Of a stretch of DNA of 64,000 nucleotides, positions 58,707 through 64,000 are shown one piece after another (within the stretch, counting starts at the first letter, position 1; each line of letters starts with the position of its first letter). Both the position numbers and the translations under genes were made by a program. The stretch comes from an uncultured Prevotella sp. (lineage in GTDB: Bacteria > Bacteroidota > Bacteroidia > Bacteroidales > Bacteroidaceae): contig CATXJC010000002.1 in NCBI GenBank assembly GCA_958369755.1, positions 12,329 through 76,328 on the forward strand, read 5' to 3'. A model generated the notes under the pieces. It worked only from the letters and a program-made list of their open reading frames with translations, was not told the origin of the DNA and did not search any database.

Positions 58707-61061
58707 ATGGGCATAAGCAAAGATTTAACAGAAGAGGACATCAAGTTCCGCTATATCAACGAAGCCATCACAAGCAAGGGATGGTCAAAGGATAGTATAT
58801 TCATGGAACTGAAGGTTAAATTTACTGACGGTAAAATTAGCCTTCATGGTAATCTTGTGCATAGAGAGAAACCGAAGTTTGCCGACTATGTACTTTATGC
58901 AAATAAGGCAACACCCATTGCTATTGTAGAAGCAAAGGATGCCAATCATTCTGTTTCACATGGATTGCAACAAGCCATGACCTATGCCCAAATGCTTGAT
59001 GTGAAATTTGCATACAGTTCAAATGGTGAAGGGTTTGCCGAACATGACTTCTTGACAGGCAAGGAACGCACTTTTGCTATGGACGAATTTCCAACAAAAG
59101 AAGAACTTATCGAAAGATATAAAAATGAGGCTAACGATGGAAACGGACTTAACGAACAAGAGCTGGCTATCATAAAGCAGCCTTTTTGCACTGGTCAGAA
59201 TATATTCCCGCCACGATATTATCAGCGCAATGCAGTAAACCGCACTGTCAATGCTATTGCGAGAGGACAAAACCGTGTGCTCCTTGTCATGGCAACTGGC
59301 ACTGGCAAGACATATACTGCATTTCAGATTGTATGGCGTTTACTTAAAAGTGGTTTGAAGAAGAAAGTGTTGTATCTTGCAGACCGCAATATATTGGTTG
59401 ATCAATCCATACAGCAAGACTTCAAACCATTAGAAAAGGTAACGCACAAGATAGACTACTCAAAAGACAAGAACCACTTGGAAGAATTGGGGTCTTATCA
59501 AGTGTTCTTTGCACTCTATCAACAGTTGATTGGACAGAATGATGCCAAAAACTATAAGGAGTTGTTTCCTAATCCAGACTATTTTGATCTTGTTATCGTT
59601 GATGAGTGTCATAGAGGTAGCGCAAAGGATGATAGCAACTGGCGAAACATCTTGGAATACTTTTCTTCGGCTACTCATATAGGTATGACAGCAACACCCA
59701 AAGAAACAAAGTACCAGTCAAGTATTGGCTACTTTGGTGAGCCTATATATACATATAGTCTTAAAAACGGAATTGAGGACGGTTTCCTAGCTCCTTTCAA
59801 GGTAATCAACATCACAACCAACATTGGCGATGAGTGGAGACCGACAAAGGGACAAAAGGATATATACGGCAACGAGATAGAAGACCGCATTTATAACAAC
59901 AGTGACTATGATTATAACATTATTATAGAAGACCGTATAAGGGAAGTTGCGCAAGAGATAACCAACTATCTGAAAAGCACTGACCGCATGGCTAAGACCA
60001 TAGTGTTCTGTGCTGATGAAACACATGCGGAGCGTATGCGTCTGGCATTGACCAATGCCAATGCTGATATGTGCAAGAAAAATCCTGACTATGTGGTTCG
60101 CATAACAGGTAGCGATGAGTATGGTAAAAGCAAGTTGGATTACTTTATTTCAGTATCTTCGGAATATCCAGTCATTGCAACGACCAGCAAACTGCTTTCT
60201 ACCGGTGTGGATTGCAAGATGGTAAAGCTGATAGTGCTTGACCAACAGATTGGTTCCATGACGGAGTTTAAGCAGATTATAGGACGCGGAACCCGTCTTC
60301 GTGAGAATGAGGGAAAGACCAATTTCACGGTGATGGACTTTCGAAATGTAACACGCTTGTTTGCTGACCCAGATTGGGACGGACCTATCGAGATGGATCC
60401 CGATTATCCTATAAAGTCCAGAGAGGCAAAAACTCCAGTTCTGCCTGTAGATGATACACCGCCAATAGTTGGTGATCCTATCACTCGTCCAAAGCCTCTT
60501 GTAGATAAAGATGGCTGCCAGGTAATGGTTGTCAATAAGGTAGTGTCCGTTTACGATGCCGATGGCAAGCTGCTTCGCACGGAGAGTATTACCGACTACA
60601 CGAAGAAGAATATCCTTGATTCGTTTGCTACCATTGATACATTTACCTCCAAATGGAATGAAATAAAGAAAAAGTCAGACATTGCTGATATGCTGAAAGA
60701 AAGAGGCATAGATCTTGCAGAATTAAAAACTTCACAGGAAATGAGCAATGTGGATGATTTTGATTTCATCTGCCATATCGCATACGGAAAGAAGACCCTG
60801 ACGAGGCGGGAACGTGCTGAGCAAGTGAAAAAGCGTGATATATTCAGCAAGTATGGTGAACAGGCACGACTGGTACTTGAGGCTTTGCTGGAGAAGTACA
60901 TGGAAGAAGGCATTTCTGAACTTGAAAGTCTCACTGTGCTTGAAAACGATCCTTTCCGCCGATTGGGCTCTAAGGCAAATATAGTAAAGTTCTTCGGTGG
61001 CAAGAGAGAGTATCTGAAGGCCGTAAAAGAGTTGGAGCAATCAATATATAATATAGCATAA
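58707..61061 (+). CDS. hsdR: Type I restriction enzyme R subunit
   Basis: A 784-aa protein, EcoEI-like in size. The ATG at 58707 is chosen over a TTG two codons before it. The N-terminal nuclease domain has KFADYVLYANKATPIAIVEAKDA (D-ExK). The SF2 motor has motif I MATGTGKTYTAFQIVWRL near residue 197, motif II VDECHRG, motif III MTATP, and motif VI QIIGRGTRLRENEGK. The C-terminal part (about 560-784) is EcoEI_R_C-like. It translocates and cuts unmethylated DNA with HsdM and HsdS. Confidence 0.95.
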   Translation: MGISKDLTEEDIKFRYINEAITSKGWSKDSIFMELKVKFTDGKISLHGNLVHREKPKFADYVLYANKATPIAIVEAKDANHSVSHGLQQAMTYAQMLDVKFAYSSNGEGFAEHDFLTGKERTFAMDEFPTKEELIERYKNEANDGNGLNEQELAIIKQPFCTGQNIFPPRYYQRNAVNRTVNAIARGQNRVLLVMATGTGKTYTAFQIVWRLLKSGLKKKVLYLADRNILVDQSIQQDFKPLEKVTHKIDYSKDKNHLEELGSYQVFFALYQQLIGQNDAKNYKELFPNPDYFDLVIVDECHRGSAKDDSNWRNILEYFSSATHIGMTATPKETKYQSSIGYFGEPIYTYSLKNGIEDGFLAPFKVINITTNIGDEWRPTKGQKDIYGNEIEDRIYNNSDYDYNIIIEDRIREVAQEITNYLKSTDRMAKTIVFCADETHAERMRLALTNANADMCKKNPDYVVRITGSDEYGKSKLDYFISVSSEYPVIATTSKLLSTGVDCKMVKLIVLDQQIGSMTEFKQIIGRGTRLRENEGKTNFTVMDFRNVTRLFADPDWDGPIEMDPDYPIKSREAKTPVLPVDDTPPIVGDPITRPKPLVDKDGCQVMVVNKVVSVYDADGKLLRTESITDYTKKNILDSFATIDTFTSKWNEIKKKSDIADMLKERGIDLAELKTSQEMSNVDDFDFICHIAYGKKTLTRRERAEQVKKRDIFSKYGEQARLVLEALLEKYMEEGISELESLTVLENDPFRRLGSKANIVKFFGGKREYLKAVKELEQSIYNIA

Positions 61062-61077
61062 AAAGAAACAATATAAA

Positions 61078-62589
61078 ATGAGTTTATCTAATTTCGTAAA
61101 ACGAGTACGCAATATCATGCGCAATGATGCCGGTATCAACGGTGATGCGCAACGCATAGAACAAATGGCGTGGATGCTGTTCTTGAAAGTCTATGACGAG
61201 AAAGAGAATGATTGGGAGTTGGACGATGATGATTACAAGTCAATTATTCCAGAAGAATGCCGTTGGCGCAACTGGGCACATGATGATGGAAGTGGCAATG
61301 CCTTGACTGGTGACGAACTGCTTTCGTTTGTCAACAACACCTTGTTTGTTGAACTCAAAAACATAGAGGTTACACCTGATACCCCAATTCGTCAGGCAAT
61401 AGTAAAGACTACTTTTGAGGATGCCAACCAATATATGAAAGATGGCGTTCAGCTCCGCCAGGTGCTTAATGTGATAGACGGATTGAATCTTGGTGACTAT
61501 GAAGAGAGTCATGCTTTCGGTGAGATATATGAGACTATCCTTAAAGAAATGCAGTCGGCAGGTTCCTCTGGTGAGTTCTACACCCCAAGAGCCTTGACCG
61601 AATTTATGGCAGAGATAGTCAATCCGCAGATTGGTGAGAAAATGGCAGACTTCGCTTGTGGTACAGGAGGTTTCATCACAAGTTGGTTGGGTGAATTGGA
61701 CAAGAAGGTAAAGACTGCTGAAGACCGCAAAGAGTACAATCAGTCTGTATTTGGCATAGAAAAGAAACAATTCCCGTATATGCTATGTGTGACAAACCTG
61801 TTGCTGCATGGTATCGACACGCCATTGGTATATCACGACAACTCGCTTACCAAAGATGTTCTCAACTATACAGACGGAGACAAGTTTGATGTTGTTTTGA
61901 TGAATCCACCATACGGAGGTAATGAAAAGGCCGACGTGAAATCTCACTTTCCTTCTGATATGCGCAGTAGCGAGACTGCCGACCTCTTCATGGTGCTTAT
62001 CATGTATCGCTTGAAGAAAAATGGCCGTGCTGCTGTCATTGTTCCTGATGGTTTCCTTTTTGGAGCAGATAACACAAAGATTGCCATTAAGACAAAGTTG
62101 CTCAGGGATTTCAACTTGCACACCATTATCCGTTTGCCTGGCAGTATCTTTGCACCTTACACTTCGATTGCCACGAACATTTTGTTCTTCGACAATACCA
62201 GTGCGGAGGGTGCTCCAGAAGGTTATTCTACAAAGGAAACGTGGTTCTATCGTTTGGATATGCCAGAGGGTTACAAGCATTTCTCCAAGACAAAGTCCAT
62301 GAAGTCGGAACATTGCAACCCAATCCGTGAGTGGTGGAACAACCGTAAGGAGATTATTATTGCTGATGGTGACGAGAAATCTCGTTGCTATTCGGTTGAA
62401 GACCTTATCGCCACCGATTGCAACTTCGACTTGTGCAAGTTCCCGAAAGAGGATGAAGAAATCTTGCCTCCTGCCGAACTGCTTGCCGATTATTTCAAGA
62501 AGCGCAAGGCTCTTGATCATGAGATAGACAAGACATTGGCAGAGATACAACGTATATTGGGGATTGAGGTGAATGTGGACGAATTGTAA
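61078..62589 (+). CDS. hsdM: Type I restriction-modification DNA methyltransferase subunit
   Basis: A 503-aa N6-adenine methyltransferase. It has the HsdM N-terminal helical domain (LSNFVKRVRNIMRNDAGING), SGEFYTPRALTEFMAEIV, SAM motif I ADFACGTGGFITSW at about 190, and catalytic NPPYGG at about 277. It is 16 bp after hsdR. It methylates the target set by HsdS. Confidence 0.96.
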   Translation: MSLSNFVKRVRNIMRNDAGINGDAQRIEQMAWMLFLKVYDEKENDWELDDDDYKSIIPEECRWRNWAHDDGSGNALTGDELLSFVNNTLFVELKNIEVTPDTPIRQAIVKTTFEDANQYMKDGVQLRQVLNVIDGLNLGDYEESHAFGEIYETILKEMQSAGSSGEFYTPRALTEFMAEIVNPQIGEKMADFACGTGGFITSWLGELDKKVKTAEDRKEYNQSVFGIEKKQFPYMLCVTNLLLHGIDTPLVYHDNSLTKDVLNYTDGDKFDVVLMNPPYGGNEKADVKSHFPSDMRSSETADLFMVLIMYRLKKNGRAAVIVPDGFLFGADNTKIAIKTKLLRDFNLHTIIRLPGSIFAPYTSIATNILFFDNTSAEGAPEGYSTKETWFYRLDMPEGYKHFSKTKSMKSEHCNPIREWWNNRKEIIIADGDEKSRCYSVEDLIATDCNFDLCKFPKEDEEILPPAELLADYFKKRKALDHEIDKTLAEIQRILGIEVNVDEL

Positions 62590-62625
62590 TATGTGGGACA
62601 ATGTTCCACAAATCTAAAGATTGGC

Positions 62626-63654
62626 ATGGAGAATAAAGAGTTGACAAACATAAATGATGTTGCCTACCAGAAGTTGATAGACAACATAACTGCGCTATGG
62701 GGTGAGGCGAAGTCAAAAGCGGTCAATGCTGTCAATACAGAATTGCTTGAAGCAAACTGGCAGACAGGTAAATACATTGTGGAGTTTGAGCTTAAAGGTA
62801 AAGATAGAGCAGAGTATGGAAAACATTTGCTCATGAATCTTTCAAAAGATTTGACTATTAGAAATGGCAAGGGGTTCAACCGTACTAATCTCACTTATAT
62901 GCGTAAGTTCTATTTGGCTTTTCCAATTTTGGGGACAGCGTCCCCAAAATTGACATGGAGCCATTACTATGAACTACTAAAGTGTGATAATTCTCTCGAA
63001 ATGAAGTTCTATTTTAATGAATGTATTAAGGAAGGCTGGAAAGTTCGAGAACTGAAAAGACAGATGAAAAGTTGTCTGTTTCAGCGACTTGCACTAAGCA
63101 CAGACAAGGCTGGAGTTCTTGCATTGGCTAACGAGGGGCACCAAGTACAAACTCCGCAAGACATTATCCGTGACCCATTTGTGCTTGAATTTGCTGGACT
63201 TCCCAAACAGAAACGCTATAAGGAGAGTGACTTGGAAAAGGCTCTTAAAGACCACATGGAGCAGTTCCTTTTGGAAATGGGACGTGGCTTTGCATTTGTG
63301 GGCAGACAATACTCCATGCAGATAGGGAGCCGACAGTTCAAGGTGGATTTGGTATTCTACCATTGTATTTTGAAATGCTATGTGCTGATTGACCTAAAGC
63401 GAGCAGAGATAAAGCATGGTGATATTGGGCAGATGAATCTCTACCTGAACTATTTCAAAACAGAAGTGTGTCAACCTGACGATAATCCCCCTATTGGTAT
63501 AGTTTTGGGAGCAAGAAAAGACGAACTTCTGATGGAGTATGCCTTGGAGGGTATAACCAATCAATTGTTTGTGGCTCGTTACCAACTCTATTTGCCAAAG
63601 CGTGAAGAACTGCAAGCGCAACTTGACCAGCTCTTGGATGGCATGGAGGAATAA
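62626..63654 (+). CDS. DUF1016 / YhcG-family PDDEXK nuclease domain protein
   Basis: A 342-aa protein. The ATG at 62626 (MENKELTNINDVAYQKL) is used; a GTG at 62593 lies too close to hsdM. The N-terminal half is the DUF1016 helical domain (LLEANWQTGKYIVEFELKGKDRAEYGKHLL, GFNRTNLTYMRKFYLAFP). The C-terminal half is the PDDEXK fold: FAFVGRQYSMQIGSRQFKVDLVFYH, then YVLIDLKRAEIKHGDIGQMNLYLNYF, giving D and D/ExK-type residues. It sits inside the type I operon between hsdM and hsdS. It may add a further nuclease to the defence island. Confidence 0.88.
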   Translation: MENKELTNINDVAYQKLIDNITALWGEAKSKAVNAVNTELLEANWQTGKYIVEFELKGKDRAEYGKHLLMNLSKDLTIRNGKGFNRTNLTYMRKFYLAFPILGTASPKLTWSHYYELLKCDNSLEMKFYFNECIKEGWKVRELKRQMKSCLFQRLALSTDKAGVLALANEGHQVQTPQDIIRDPFVLEFAGLPKQKRYKESDLEKALKDHMEQFLLEMGRGFAFVGRQYSMQIGSRQFKVDLVFYHCILKCYVLIDLKRAEIKHGDIGQMNLYLNYFKTEVCQPDDNPPIGIVLGARKDELLMEYALEGITNQLFVARYQLYLPKREELQAQLDQLLDGMEE

Positions 63655-63658
63655 CAAC

Positions 63659-63685
63659 AATTCGCCAACAAGTTGTTGGCGAATT
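63659..63685. repeat. Near-perfect 27-bp palindrome between the DUF1016 gene and hsdS
   Basis: AATTCGCCAACAA and TTGTTGGCGAATT are perfect 13-bp inverted repeats around a single G. A smaller palindrome TCAAGCATTGCTTGA is at 63701-63715. One frame through the region (to the TAA at 63768-63770) reads QQVVGELETVISQALLDQF and onwards without an ATG, so this may be the tail of a lost gene. There is no T run. Confidence 0.6.
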
Positions 63686-63773
63686 AGAAACAGTGATTAG
63701 TCAAGCATTGCTTGACCAATTCAAACTCAGAGGCAGTCCGATAACTTTTAAAGATACATTGAAATTATAAACA

Positions 63774-64000
63774 ATGAACGGCAAACAATTAAAGAACAGC
63801 ATATTACAATGGGCGATACAGGGAAAACTTGTACCGCAAGACCCTAACGACGAACCAGCAAGCGTATTACTTGAAAAGATTCGTCAAGAGAAAGAACGCT
63901 TGATCAAGGAGAAGAAAATCAAGCGTGATAAGAACGCATCTATTATTTACCGTGGTGAGGACAATTCCTATTATGAGAAGATGCTTGCTACGGGGGAGGT
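63774..64000 (+). CDS. hsdS: Type I restriction enzyme specificity subunit, 5' part
   Basis: An ATG at 63774 opens a frame that leaves the window. The first 75 codons begin MNGKQLKNSILQWAIQGKLV, followed by PQDPNDEPASVLLEKIRQEKERLIKEKKIK. This is the standard N-terminal helix pair of HsdS proteins that precedes the first target-recognition domain. It completes an R-M-S set with hsdR and hsdM. Confidence 0.9.
   Translation, partial: MNGKQLKNSILQWAIQGKLVPQDPNDEPASVLLEKIRQEKERLIKEKKIKRDKNASIIYRGEDNSYYEKMLATGE

Overview
The window looks like chromosomal DNA of a gut Bacteroidota, most likely Prevotella/Segatella (P. copri-like). Three things suggest this: promoters have the Bacteroidota form (TTG/TTTG, about 20 bp, then TAnnTTTG, often TACCTTTGC or TATCTTTGC); the families are typical of the group (TonB-dependent receptor with carboxypeptidase-like N-domain, DUF4270, DUF4491, short GT5 protein, HU-like proteins); and the proteins resemble Prevotella proteins as I remember them. 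No searches were run. No tRNA, rRNA, CRISPR array, prophage or complete insertion sequence was seen.

Layout. 1-5.1 kb: a TonB-dependent receptor, then a methylmalonyl-CoA decarboxylase-type operon (carboxyltransferase, a 49-aa small subunit, biotin carrier) with no membrane beta subunit beside it. 5.2-17.2 kb: a sulfur block. It holds a PstS-like lipoprotein and, divergently, a PstB-like ATPase, a ThiS-like sulfur carrier, a MoeB/ThiF-like enzyme, a JAMM peptidase, a sulfite reductase fused to TusA, and every step of siroheme synthesis from glutamyl-tRNA (HemA, HemL, HemB, a HemC-CobA-HemD fusion, and a Met8/CysG-N protein). 17.2-19 kb: toxin-antitoxin genes and decayed fragments. 19.1-25 kb: an HU-family regulator with an unusual 21-bp repeat array in its leader, and sbcDC. 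25-31.2 kb: a broken AlbA_2 regulator, then cysD-cysN-cysH, a 25-aa membrane ORF and PstC/PstA-like permeases. 31.3-42.9 kb: panCD, a short glycogen-synthase-like gene, a DUF4270 lipoprotein, a candidate orphan ncRNA, a UvrD/PcrA helicase, mtgA, an OmpA-type lipoprotein, proS and two unknown genes. 42.9-49.4 kb: an EmrAB-TolC-type efflux operon between an AraC and a membrane LuxR-type regulator. 49.5-58.5 kb: a choloylglycine-hydrolase-like lipoprotein, a PurF homologue without the glutaminase cysteine, a phosphohexomutase, DUF4491, rlmH and uvrA. 58.5 kb to the end: a type I restriction-modification island (truncated XRE gene, hsdR, hsdM, a DUF1016 nuclease, the start of hsdS).

How the genes fit together. 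The loci at 5-17 kb and 26-31 kb appear to form one assimilatory sulfate regulon. Their three promoters share GGTATTGCCC at the -33 box. Each lies beside imperfect palindromes of the form TTACC/ATACC-N8-GGTAT, spaced about 22-24 bp apart. The single set of Pst-like transporter genes is divided between the two loci, which suggests that it imports sulfate rather than phosphate. Predicted flow: sulfate import, CysDN (APS), CysH (sulfite), siroheme sulfite reductase (sulfide), then a protein thiocarboxylate on the ThiS-like carrier after JAMM trimming, as in the HcyS/HcyF/HcyD system of Wolinella. The most unusual features are the shared operator array, the HemC part that lacks its cofactor-binding domain, the HU leader array and the candidate ncRNA at 35.5 kb.
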